NCBI GenBank assembly: GCA_005885015.1
Contig: VAYG01000106.1
Location: forward strand, 1-6,894
DNA: 6,894 bases
Reading direction: 5' to 3'
DNA from: Actinomycetota bacterium
GTDB lineage: Bacteria; Actinomycetota; UBA4738
The position numbers and the translations under genes were made by a program. Positions 1-5,704 of this stretch are shown here, piece after piece (position 1 is the stretch's first letter; every line of letters begins with the position of its first letter). Under the pieces are notes generated by a model that worked only from the letters and a program-made list of their open reading frames with translations, had not been told where the DNA came from and ran no database searches.

Positions 1-58
1 AGCCGTTCTGGGCTGGCTCGAACACGTGCCACGGTTCGCGGTGATCGCCGAAGCGTGA
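1..58 (+). CDS. Possible C-terminal tail of a rightward gene (partial)
   Basis: The frame starting at base 2 is open from the window edge and ends at TGA (56-58), giving the 18-residue tail AVLGWLEHVPRFAVIAEA. Its composition and third-position GC are compatible with coding, and it stops just before the convergent PAS gene, as expected for the end of a real gene. The other two plus-strand frames are also open over most of this short stretch, so the frame choice is uncertain. No family can be recognised from 18 residues; most of the gene lies outside the window. Confidence 0.3.
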   Translation, partial: AVLGWLEHVPRFAVIAEA

Positions 59-68
59 CCGTGCTTCG
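49..68. terminator. Short hairpin at the convergent gene ends
   Basis: CGAAGC (49-54) and GCTTCG (63-68) form a perfect 6-bp inverted repeat around an 8-nt loop that contains the putative TGA at 56-58. It abuts the TAG of the PAS gene (71-69). The position between two converging stops fits a small bidirectional terminator or mRNA-end hairpin. There is no T-tract on either side, so it is not a canonical intrinsic terminator. Confidence 0.3.
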
Positions 69-506
69 CTAGCGCTCAGACCAAATGGGTCCTTCTCGCT
101 CCGGTTGGCCCTTCTCGACGGCGACGCAGATGGTCCCGATGATTTGTTCCGCCAGGTCCCGGAGAGGAGCCACTCTGGCCCGGAAAGACTGCCCAGCCCA
201 CCTTGCCTCGAAGTGAACAGAGGAACCAGCCAGTGCCCGGTGATGGGCGTCGATCAACTCCGCATACTGCTCGCTCTCGAACAGTTCGGCGAGTCTCGTG
301 CCCACGAGCTGGTTGGCCCCGAGCCCCAGCCGGTCGAACTCCGCCCCCAAGGACGACGTGAGGACGAGCTCCGCGTCCGTCGTCCAAAAGAGCGCTGGAA
401 CCTGATTGACCAGGACGCGCAGAGGATCCAGGAGATCGACGGAAGGCCGGGGTCCGTCCGGTCTGCCGACATCCACCGTCACCCCGCGAAGCTCCCACTG
501 CTTCAA
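69..506 (-). CDS. Stand-alone PAS-domain protein
   Basis: The product is 145 residues. The PAS fold covers roughly residues 28-132: the N-cap and first strand (LVNQVPALFWTTDAELVLT, 32-50), a helical middle (QLVGTRLAELF, 66-76, then the helix through about residue 92) and closing strands (FRARVAPLRDLAEQIIGTIC, 108-127), which is typical of PAS_4/S-box domains. There is no kinase, GGDEF, HTH or membrane segment, so it is a sensory domain without an output module; ligand and partner are unknown. The start is TTG at 506, preceded by AAAGGGG about 5 nt upstream; GTG codons at residues 9 and 11 are alternatives but have less support. It lies 118 nt downstream of the mutase gene on the same strand, so it may be the last gene of that operon or separately expressed. 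The PAS assignment is firm; the function is not known. Confidence 0.85.
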   Translation of the reverse strand: MKQWELRGVTVDVGRPDGPRPSVDLLDPLRVLVNQVPALFWTTDAELVLTSSLGAEFDRLGLGANQLVGTRLAELFESEQYAELIDAHHRALAGSSVHFEARWAGQSFRARVAPLRDLAEQIIGTICVAVEKGQPEREGPIWSER

Positions 507-508
507 TG

Positions 509-556
509 AGGCCCCTTTCGCCGCAAGCCGCGACTACGGTACCCGTCGTGGGGCCT
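509..556 (-). promoter_or_regulatory. Inverted repeat covering the PAS ribosome-binding site
   Basis: AGGCCCC (509-515) and GGGGCCT (550-556) are a perfect 7-bp inverted repeat enclosing 34 nt. On the minus-strand transcript the second arm contains the GGGG of the PAS Shine-Dalgarno region and ends 2 nt before the TTG start, so pairing would hide the ribosome-binding site. A smaller ACGG/CCGT stem lies inside the loop. This could be a translational control element or only the structure of a GC-rich leader. The rest of the 118-nt gap (507-624) holds one more weak repeat (GGCCTC 585-590 / GAGGCC 616-621) and no T-tract terminator. Confidence 0.25.
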
Positions 557-624
557 GCCGCAATCGGCGAATGGGCGGATGTTCGGCCTCTCCACCAGGG
601 GACGGACGAATGGCTGAGGCCGGG

Positions 625-2283
625 TCAGAACCGGGGCGTCTCCGTGTACTCCCCGAACACTTCCTTGAGCGCGTCGGTGATCTCGCCCTCCGTGCAGTAC
701 GCGCGGGCGCAGTCCACCAGGAGCGGGATGAGGTTGTCGTCGCCGCCGGCGGCCGATTTCAGGCTGGCCAGGGCTTGCTCGGCCTTGGACTGGTCGCGCC
801 CGGCCCGGGTTCGCTGCACGGCCTCGATCTGACGGTCCTCCGTCTCGGGCGCGATGATCAGGATGTCGATGGGACCTTCGTCCGGGTCCACGAACTCGTT
901 CACCCCCACCTTGACCATCCGGCCCTTCTCGTACAGCTCCTGCTCGCGGAATGCCGCGTCGGCGATCTCGGACTGGAAGTAGCCTCGTTCGATGCCGACC
1001 AGCATCCCTTCGAGCATGGACCCCTTTCCCATCTCCTCGATCTTGGCGAAGTACTCCTCGGCCGCGCCCTCCATGCGGTTGGTGAGCGACTCCACGAAGT
1101 ACGAACCGCCGAGGGGGTCGATCACGTTGGCCACCCCGGTCTCGTACGCGATGATCTGCTGGGTTCGCAGCGCGATCTGGGCCGCCTTCTCCGTCGGGAG
1201 CGCCAGGACTTCGTCCAGAGCGTTGGTGTGCAGGGACTGCGTGCCGCCGAGGACAGCCGACAACGCCTCGATGGCCGTTCGCACGATGTTGTTCTCGGGC
1301 TGCTGGGCGGTGAGCGAGCATCCGGCCGTCTGCGTGTGGAATCGAAGGCGCCAGCTTCGCTCGTCCTTCGCCCCATAGCGGTCGCGTAGCCACCGGGCCC
1401 AGATCCGACGAGCTGCCCGGTACTTGGCGATCTCCTCGAAGAAATCGATGTGGGCGTTGAAGAAGAACGAGAGACCCTGGGAAAACGCGTCGACGTCCAG
1501 CCCCCGATCCCTCCCGAGCTCCACGTACGAGAAACCGTCGGCCAGCGTGAAGGCCAGCTCCTGCGCTGCGGTCGAGCCCGCCTCCCGGATGTGGTAGCCC
1601 GAGACGCTGATCGGGTGGAACTTCGGCACTTCCTTCGCGCAGAACTCGATGAGGTCGCCGATCAACCGGAGATGCGGCCGCGGCGGGAAGATCCACTCCT
1701 TCTGGGCGATGTACTCCTTGAGGATGTCGGTCTGAAGAGTCCCGTCCAGCGTCTTCCAGTCAGCCCCCTGCTTCTCCGCCGCCGCCAGGAAGAACGCGAA
1801 CAGGATGGTGGCCGGGCCGCTGATCGTCATCGACGTCGTCGTGTCCTCGAGGGGGATGCCGTCGAACAGCGTCTCGAAGTCGGCCAGCGAGTCCGTAGCC
1901 ACCCCGCAGCGCCCCACCTCTCCTTCGGAGCGTGGATCGTCGGAATCTCGGCCCATCAACGTCGGCATGTCGAAGGCCACCGAGAGACCGCCCTGCCCGT
2001 GCTTGAGCAGGAACTTGTACCGGGCGTTCGTCTCTGCCACCGAGCCGAACCCCGCGAACTGCCGCATGGTCCAGGGCCGGCCCCGGTACATGGTGTGGTA
2101 CACGCCCCGGGTCATCGGGTAGTGGCCCGGATAGCCGAGGTCGCGGTCGTATTCGAGATCCTTCACGTCCTCGGGCGTGTAGAGCGGCTCGAGCGGCTCC
2201 CCGGAGAGCGTCTGGAAGTCGGCGTCGCGCTCACCGGCCTGCCGGTAGTGCTCCCTCCACCGTTCGAGTTCGTCCCTAGCCAT
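625..2283 (-). CDS. icmA: Cobalamin-dependent acyl-CoA mutase large subunit (methylmalonyl-CoA mutase family, isobutyryl-CoA mutase type)
   Basis: The product is 552 residues, the length of a stand-alone catalytic subunit: the whole TIM-barrel domain is present and the C-terminal B12-binding domain (DxHxxG motif) is absent. Family marks include the N-terminal YPMTRGVYHTMYRGRPWTMR (55-74), SVAFDMPTLMGRDSDDP (101-117), SVSGYHIREAG (226-236, with the active-site Tyr230-His231 pair) and HTQTAGCSLTAQQPENN (316-332). The positions equivalent to Tyr89 and Arg207 of Propionibacterium methylmalonyl-CoA mutase, which hold the substrate carboxylate, are Phe76 (RQFAGFG) and Gln194 (EYIAQKEW). Phe/Gln is the pattern of isobutyryl-CoA mutase, which interconverts isobutyryl-CoA and n-butyryl-CoA. 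Ala103 stands where 2-hydroxyisobutyryl-CoA mutase has Asp, arguing against that enzyme. The ATG at 2283 has a GGGAG-type ribosome-binding site and overlaps the end of meaB by 8 nt, indicating translational coupling. Activity needs a separate B12-binding subunit that is not in the window. Family is certain; substrate is inferred from the two residues. Confidence 0.93.
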   Translation of the reverse strand: MARDELERWREHYRQAGERDADFQTLSGEPLEPLYTPEDVKDLEYDRDLGYPGHYPMTRGVYHTMYRGRPWTMRQFAGFGSVAETNARYKFLLKHGQGGLSVAFDMPTLMGRDSDDPRSEGEVGRCGVATDSLADFETLFDGIPLEDTTTSMTISGPATILFAFFLAAAEKQGADWKTLDGTLQTDILKEYIAQKEWIFPPRPHLRLIGDLIEFCAKEVPKFHPISVSGYHIREAGSTAAQELAFTLADGFSYVELGRDRGLDVDAFSQGLSFFFNAHIDFFEEIAKYRAARRIWARWLRDRYGAKDERSWRLRFHTQTAGCSLTAQQPENNIVRTAIEALSAVLGGTQSLHTNALDEVLALPTEKAAQIALRTQQIIAYETGVANVIDPLGGSYFVESLTNRMEGAAEEYFAKIEEMGKGSMLEGMLVGIERGYFQSEIADAAFREQELYEKGRMVKVGVNEFVDPDEGPIDILIIAPETEDRQIEAVQRTRAGRDQSKAEQALASLKSAAGGDDNLIPLLVDCARAYCTEGEITDALKEVFGEYTETPRF

Positions 2284-3241
2284 CGGCCTCTCCCAGCGCG
2301 ACCTGGTCCCGCGCCACCCTCTGAAGCAGTATCTCAGCAGCCCGATACGGGTCGAGGGCCCGGGTGGCGACCTCTTCCGCCAACCCGACGTCCACGTCCA
2401 GCGCGTCGGTGGCTCGCTCGCGCAGGCGGAAGGCGACCATGCTCTTGACCTCTTCCAGGATCCTCGTACGGCGCTTCTCATCGAGCGCACCGGTCGACTC
2501 TTGATGCTTGCGGTGCTGGTCGATGGCCTCCCACAGCTCGTCGACGCCCTCGGCCGTGACCGTGGACGTCTTCACGACGGGCGGCGTCCAGTCCATCTTC
2601 GGCCCCATGCGCAGCATGCTCTTGAGGTCGCGCGCGGCGTCGCCCGCCCCTTCCCGGTCGGCTTTGTTCACCACGAACACGTCGGCGATCTCCAGGATCC
2701 CCGCCTTGGCCACCTGCACGTAGTCGCCCCATCCGGGCGCCACGACCACCAGCGTAGTGTCGGTGGCCGTGGCCACCTCCACTTCGGCCTGCCCCACCCC
2801 GACCGTCTCCACGATGACGAGGTCCTTGCCCGAGGCGTCGAGGATCCGGATGGCTTCCGGCGCGGCCAGAGCCATCCCGCCGAGGTGGCCTCGCGTGGCC
2901 ATGGAGCGGATGAACACCGAAGGATCGGTGGCGTGAACCTGCATCCGCAGTCGGTCACCCAGGAGCGCCCCGCCGGTGAACGGAGAGGTCGGGTCGATGG
3001 CCAGCACCGCCACGGTCTGGTCTCGCGCTCGGGCCGTCCGCAGGAGCTGCTCGGCCAGCGAGGACTTCCCGACCCCGGGGGAACCGGTCAGCCCGACCGT
3101 GTAGGCCCGCCCGGTCTTGGGATAGATGGCCTCGGAGAGCGCAGGGAGCTCGCTCGAGCCATCCTCGACCATGGAGATGGCTCGGGCCACCGCCCGCCGG
3201 TCCCCTGCCAGAACCTTCTGGGCCAGCCCCGATGGGTCCAC
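2276..3241 (-). CDS. meaB: MeaB/ArgK-type G-protein chaperone of a B12-dependent mutase
   Basis: The product is 321 residues, normal for MeaB. It is a cytosolic P-loop GTPase that gates adenosylcobalamin loading into acyl-CoA mutases and protects or repairs them. Visible motifs: Walker A GSPGVGKSS (53-61), the family strand-loop IDPTSPFTGGALLGDR (82-97), the MATRGHLGG switch segment (114-122), ETVGVGQAE (145-153) in the Walker B/G3 position, and the guanine-specificity motif NKAD (192-195). The C-terminal helical region (about 255-315) matches the dimerisation arm of the family. The start is GTG at 3241, the first usable start after the preceding gene; its ribosome-binding site is weak. The stop overlaps the mutase start (ATGGCTAG), so the chaperone is made just before its client. 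In isobutyryl-CoA mutase systems the same role is called MeaI; meaB is used here as the family name. Confidence 0.95.
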   Translation of the reverse strand: MDPSGLAQKVLAGDRRAVARAISMVEDGSSELPALSEAIYPKTGRAYTVGLTGSPGVGKSSLAEQLLRTARARDQTVAVLAIDPTSPFTGGALLGDRLRMQVHATDPSVFIRSMATRGHLGGMALAAPEAIRILDASGKDLVIVETVGVGQAEVEVATATDTTLVVVAPGWGDYVQVAKAGILEIADVFVVNKADREGAGDAARDLKSMLRMGPKMDWTPPVVKTSTVTAEGVDELWEAIDQHRKHQESTGALDEKRRTRILEEVKSMVAFRLRERATDALDVDVGLAEEVATRALDPYRAAEILLQRVARDQVALGEADG

Positions 3242-3281
3242 GTTCCGTAGGGTACCCGCCGCGGATCGCGCCGAGCTGTCG

Positions 3282-3704
3282 CTACCGGCCCTCGGTTGCC
3301 CGTATCCGCTTGGCCATGGCCTCCATGAGCCGTTTGGCGACCACCGGCTCCCGCTCCACGATCACGTCCATCGCCCGCGAGTCCAGGACCATCACGCGCA
3401 TGTCGGTTCGGGCAGTGACCGTGGCGGACCGGGGGGCCGGGTGGAGGAAGGCCAGCTCCCCGAAGAAGTCCCCGGGCGTGAGCTCGGACACCTTGCGTCC
3501 GTCAACCTTCACGTCCGCCGTGCCCCGCAGGATCACGTACAGCTCCCTGCCGTGCTCCCCTTGTGACACGAGGGGTGTGCCAGCCGGCAGGTCGACCTCG
3601 GTGGCCGCGGACACGATCTCCCGGATGCCCTTCTTCGACACCGATTCGAAGAGCGGCACGCGCTGGAAATGATGGATGACCTCGGATGGGATTCCTCGCG
3701 CCAT
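3282..3704 (-). CDS. Single-domain cyclic-nucleotide-binding protein (Crp/cNMP fold, no DNA-binding domain)
   Basis: The product is 140 residues, consisting almost entirely of one cNMP-binding beta-roll (about 13-113) followed by a C-terminal helix (114-136). The phosphate-binding cassette is clear: GDFFGELAFL (78-87) and PRSATVTA (91-98), with the Gly82-Glu83 pair and the Arg92-Ser93-Ala94 that contact the ribose and phosphate in cAMP/cGMP binders, so nucleotide binding is plausible. There is no Crp-type HTH, kinase, channel or acetyltransferase domain, so it must act on a partner or as a regulatory subunit. The ATG start has a strong GGAGGAG site 6 nt upstream, placed right after the stop of the SCP2 gene. 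It sits between the SCP2 and meaB genes inside the operon, suggesting nucleotide-dependent control of the mutase or dehydrogenase, but no mechanism is visible. Confidence 0.88.
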   Translation of the reverse strand: MARGIPSEVIHHFQRVPLFESVSKKGIREIVSAATEVDLPAGTPLVSQGEHGRELYVILRGTADVKVDGRKVSELTPGDFFGELAFLHPAPRSATVTARTDMRVMVLDSRAMDVIVEREPVVAKRLMEAMAKRIRATEGR

Positions 3705-3719
3705 GTCCCGCTCCTCCTC

Positions 3720-4136
3720 TCACGCCACCCTGAGCAGCTTGTTCAGCCGGGCCAGCTTCCCCGGGTGCCTGACCAGCCCCTTCACCTTGAGCTGCCCCCT
3801 GAGCAGCTTGCGGTTGACGTCCCGGCCCTCCTTGGTCCTGGGGTCCGGCAGCCCGAATTTCAGCGGCACGGCCGACATGCCGGCGAGCGTCTCCGAGTCG
3901 GCCGTGACCACGACCTGCGGCCTCCCCACCACGCCGTTTCGAACGGCTACGGTGCCCGGCGAGAGCCGGATCGACACCGCCACATCCACGTCAGGCGCCA
4001 CGATGGCGTATGTTGCCGGCTTCGCCAGCAGGCGCTCCAACTCAGGATGGGCCAGGAGGTTCCCCTGGATGACGGCGCCGAGCATCGCCGCCAGGCCGTT
4101 GGGCTCCCCGCCCTGGAATTGGACGCTCGCCGCCAT
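3720..4136 (-). CDS. SCP2 sterol-carrier-family protein (intact copy)
   Basis: The product is 138 residues, within the usual size range of stand-alone SCP2 proteins. The N-terminal helix (11-38) is followed by beta strands (VDVAVSIRLSPGTVAVRNG, 50-68), the typical PQVVVTADSETLAGMSA stretch (73-89) and the family's C-terminal motif LLRGQLKVKGLVRHPGKLAR (111-130). SCP2 domains form a hydrophobic tunnel that binds fatty acyl-CoA, sterols or other lipids in the cytosol, delivering them to enzymes. The ATG at 4136 overlaps the dehydrogenase stop by one base (TGATG), which supports this start and coupled translation; a longer in-frame reading from 4280 would lie inside the dehydrogenase gene and looks non-coding. 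The bound lipid is unknown, but the acyl-CoA mutase downstream makes an acyl-CoA a reasonable guess. Confidence 0.85.
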   Translation of the reverse strand: MAASVQFQGGEPNGLAAMLGAVIQGNLLAHPELERLLAKPATYAIVAPDVDVAVSIRLSPGTVAVRNGVVGRPQVVVTADSETLAGMSAVPLKFGLPDPRTKEGRDVNRKLLRGQLKVKGLVRHPGKLARLNKLLRVA

Positions 4137-5176
4137 CAGGTCTTCAGCACCACCTTCGTCGCCTGCCGGGAGTCGAACAGCTCGTAGCCCCGTACGGCCT
4201 CCGAGAGCGGAAGGACGTGCGAGATGATCGGCAGCGGATCGATCGTGCCGGCCTGCACCGCCTTCATGGCCCGCTCCCACCAGGAGTGGATGGGACAGAC
4301 GCCCGCGAACTGGATCCGCAGCGCGCGGCTCCAGTAGAAACCCAAAGGGATCTCGAGTGTCTCGGAGACGTACATCCCCACCACCGAGATGGCCCCACCC
4401 CTGCGCACGATCTCGACGGCCGTCTCGAAGGCGGGCCGGCTGCCGACCGCCTCGATCACCACGTCGGCCCCTCGTCCTTCGGTCAGCTCTGACACCGCCA
4501 TCTGCGGGTTGCGCTCCTTCACATTGATGGCGGTGGCCCCGACCTTTTCGGCCAGCGCCAGCCGGTCGGCCTCCAGGTCGAGGGCGATCACTTCCTTCGC
4601 CCCCTGCAGCGCGGCGGACTGCACACAGAAGAAGCCGACCGACCCCGCCCCCACCACCGCCACCGAGTCCCCCGGTTGGATGCCCGCGATGGCGGCGCCG
4701 TAGTAACCGGTGGTGAGATTGTCGCCCACGAACAGCGCACGTTCGTCCTCCATCCCCTCCGGGATCGCCAGCAGGTTGACATCGGCGTACGGGACGCGGA
4801 CATGTTCCGCCTGCGCTCCCCCGAGTTCGCCTCCGAAGGTGCCGATCCCGAGGACGCGGAAGTCGTCACACAAGGAGGTCTGGCCGTGCAAACAGAACCA
4901 GCAGTGCCCACACACGATGTCGAAGGCGACCACCACTCGGTCTCCCACCTCGAACCGCTCCACTTCGGGCCCCACGGCTTCGATCACTCCGGCGGCCTCG
5001 TGCCCCATCGTGTCGCCCGGCCCCAGCGGCGCCTTGCCGTGGTAGAAGTGCAGGTCTGAGCCGCAGATGGCGGCCCTGGTGACGCGCACGATGGCGTCAC
5101 GAGCGTCCTCGATCACGGGATCAGGGACGTCACCGACCCGGATCGTCCCGACGTCTTCGTACACCACGGCTTTCAC
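4136..5176 (-). CDS. Zinc-dependent medium-chain alcohol dehydrogenase
   Basis: The product is 346 residues, standard for zinc-type medium-chain dehydrogenases that oxidise alcohols to aldehydes or ketones. The catalytic zinc ligands are visible as Cys38 (ICGSDLH), His59-Glu60 (GHE) and probably Asp152 (GDNLTTGY). The structural zinc is bound by Cys89, Cys92, Cys95 and Cys103. The Rossmann motif is VVGAGSVG (174-181), and the acidic residue at the end of the next strand (Asp200, IALD) indicates NAD rather than NADP. The subfamily resembles threonine/formaldehyde dehydrogenase-like enzymes, but the substrate cannot be read from sequence. The GTG start at 5176 is fixed by GGAGGT 5 nt upstream. 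It follows the broken SCP2 gene by 20 nt and overlaps the next SCP2 gene by 1 nt. Its place between two lipid-carrier genes and upstream of the mutase suggests oxidation of an alcohol feeding acyl-CoA metabolism. Confidence 0.93.
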   Translation of the reverse strand: MKAVVYEDVGTIRVGDVPDPVIEDARDAIVRVTRAAICGSDLHFYHGKAPLGPGDTMGHEAAGVIEAVGPEVERFEVGDRVVVAFDIVCGHCWFCLHGQTSLCDDFRVLGIGTFGGELGGAQAEHVRVPYADVNLLAIPEGMEDERALFVGDNLTTGYYGAAIAGIQPGDSVAVVGAGSVGFFCVQSAALQGAKEVIALDLEADRLALAEKVGATAINVKERNPQMAVSELTEGRGADVVIEAVGSRPAFETAVEIVRRGGAISVVGMYVSETLEIPLGFYWSRALRIQFAGVCPIHSWWERAMKAVQAGTIDPLPIISHVLPLSEAVRGYELFDSRQATKVVLKT

Positions 5177-5181
5177 GCTCG

Positions 5182-5187
5182 ACCTCC
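5182..5187 (-). promoter_or_regulatory. Ribosome-binding site that fixes the dehydrogenase start
   Basis: The minus strand reads GGAGGT 5 nt before the GTG at 5176. It excludes the longer in-frame reading that begins at the ATG at 5368, whose first 64 codons are only the wrong frame of the broken SCP2 gene. Confidence 0.75.
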
Positions 5188-5196
5188 GACTGTCCC

Positions 5197-5579
5197 CTAC
5201 CGTGCCGTCTCGTCGACGAACTCGGTCGGCACGCTCGCCGCGACGTTCACGAGCTCGGTGGCCGCTTTGACGTGGCGCAAGATCGTGGGCAGGTCCCCCT
5301 TCAACTTCAACTTGCCTTGCATCATCGCCTTCACCGGATCGAGCTCCTTCTTGATGACTTCCTTCCATCAGGAGAGAGGTCGTATTTCACGCCGCGGCAA
5401 TCGCCGTGCCAAAGATCCAGCCATACCCAGATCTCCTCCGGAACGCCCTTGTCCGGCTCGGGCTCGAAGACGTAGGCCATGTCCCCTTCCCACGTCGCGG
5501 CGGCGTCCCGATAGTCGGTGCTGCCGTTGATCCCCTCTGCGTAGGCATCCAGCCATTCCTTGCTGGGAAACAACGGCAT
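5197..5579 (-). pseudogene. SCP2-family gene broken by a frameshift with an internal deletion
   Basis: The start is well defined: ATG at 5579 with GAGGAGGT 7 nt upstream. The first 72 codons give an SCP2-family N-terminal half (MPLFPSKEWLDAYAEG, 1-16; VPEEIWVWLDLWHGDC, 46-61; to YDLSPDG, 66-72). That frame then turns into unrelated residues and ends at 5331, so the product as written would be only 82 residues. The family's C-terminal half appears in another frame from TGG at 5367 to TAG at 5197: 56 stop-free codons containing WKEVIKKELDPVKAMMQGKL followed by KLKGDLPTILRHVKAA and a VPTEFVDETAR end. Directly upstream, that second frame is closed by TGA (5370-5368). The two parts total about 128 residues, somewhat short for this subfamily (recalled, about 140-145), so bases appear to be missing at about 5365-5375. 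The distance requires a loss of 3n+1 bases. The lack of further stops points to a recent event or an assembly error. Confidence 0.72.
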
Positions 5580-5586
5580 TCCCCGG

Positions 5587-5594
5587 ACCTCCTC
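5587..5594 (-). promoter_or_regulatory. Strong ribosome-binding site of the broken SCP2 gene
   Basis: The minus strand reads GAGGAGGT, 7 nt before the ATG at 5579. This near-perfect Shine-Dalgarno sequence sets the start and shows the first gene of the operon was well translated before it was broken; its translation may still matter for the dehydrogenase downstream. Confidence 0.7.
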
Positions 5595-5644
5595 GCCGCG
5601 CCGGTTCTGCCCGGCCCCCCTCGCACCCGCCTTCGGTGAGGGCG

Positions 5645-5674
5645 AGTAAAGCACGCGCTCCAGTCGCCGGTCCA
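5645..5674 (-). promoter_or_regulatory. Candidate promoter of the leftward operon
   Basis: On the minus strand TGGACC (5674-5669) and TTTACT (5650-5645) are separated by 18 nt. Each matches 4 of 6 positions of the sigma-70-type -35 and -10 boxes. Transcription would begin near 5638 and leave a leader of about 60 nt before the ATG at 5579. The region is the only sizeable gap upstream of the six-gene cluster, so a promoter is expected here; the exact boxes are tentative. Confidence 0.3.
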
Positions 5675-5692
5675 CGGGGCGGGATCGCCCTC

Positions 5693-5698
5693 TACGAT
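5693..5698 (+). promoter_or_regulatory. -10 box for leaderless transcription of the acetyltransferase gene
   Basis: TACGAT fits the TAnnnT -10 pattern and ends exactly 6 nt before the GTG at 5705. That places the expected transcription start on the start codon, the arrangement of leaderless genes common in actinobacteria. No Shine-Dalgarno sequence precedes this GTG, consistent with leaderless initiation. No convincing -35 box is seen. Confidence 0.4.
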
Positions 5699-5704
5699 GA
5701 TTCC

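Noticed and set aside
406..1389. Long plus-strand open frame opposite the mutase and PAS genes
   Set aside because: It is the antisense of well-identified genes in a GC-rich genome, has low-complexity composition and matches no family I recognise. The same applies to the other long plus-strand frames at 1450-2448, 2501-3250, 3669-4227 and 4676-5059.
2284..2490. 69-codon N-terminal extension of the mutase in the same frame
   Set aside because: It lies entirely within the meaB coding region, is Arg/Trp/Ser-rich shadow sequence, and the ATG at 2283 has a good ribosome-binding site and the expected family N-terminus.
3250..3257. GGGTACCC palindrome upstream of meaB as an operator
   Set aside because: An isolated 8-bp palindrome in GC-rich DNA inside an operon, with no second copy near a promoter; too weak to claim.
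4137..4280. 48-codon extension of the intact SCP2 protein
   Set aside because: It overlaps the dehydrogenase C-terminus in another frame and lacks SCP2-like sequence; TGATG coupling at 4136 marks the start.
5177..5368. 64-codon extension of the dehydrogenase from ATG 5368
   Set aside because: It is the wrong frame of the broken SCP2 gene; GGAGGT directly before GTG 5176 and the VKAVVYED start of the family define the real beginning.
5331..5579. The 82-residue truncated SCP2 reading as a genuine short gene
   Set aside because: Its last residues are unrelated to the family, while the missing half is preserved in another frame just downstream, so a broken gene is the simpler reading.
5636..5704. 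Upstream GTG start for the acetyltransferase
   Set aside because: The added residues show no family similarity and include the -10 box; the leaderless GTG at 5705 explains the region better.
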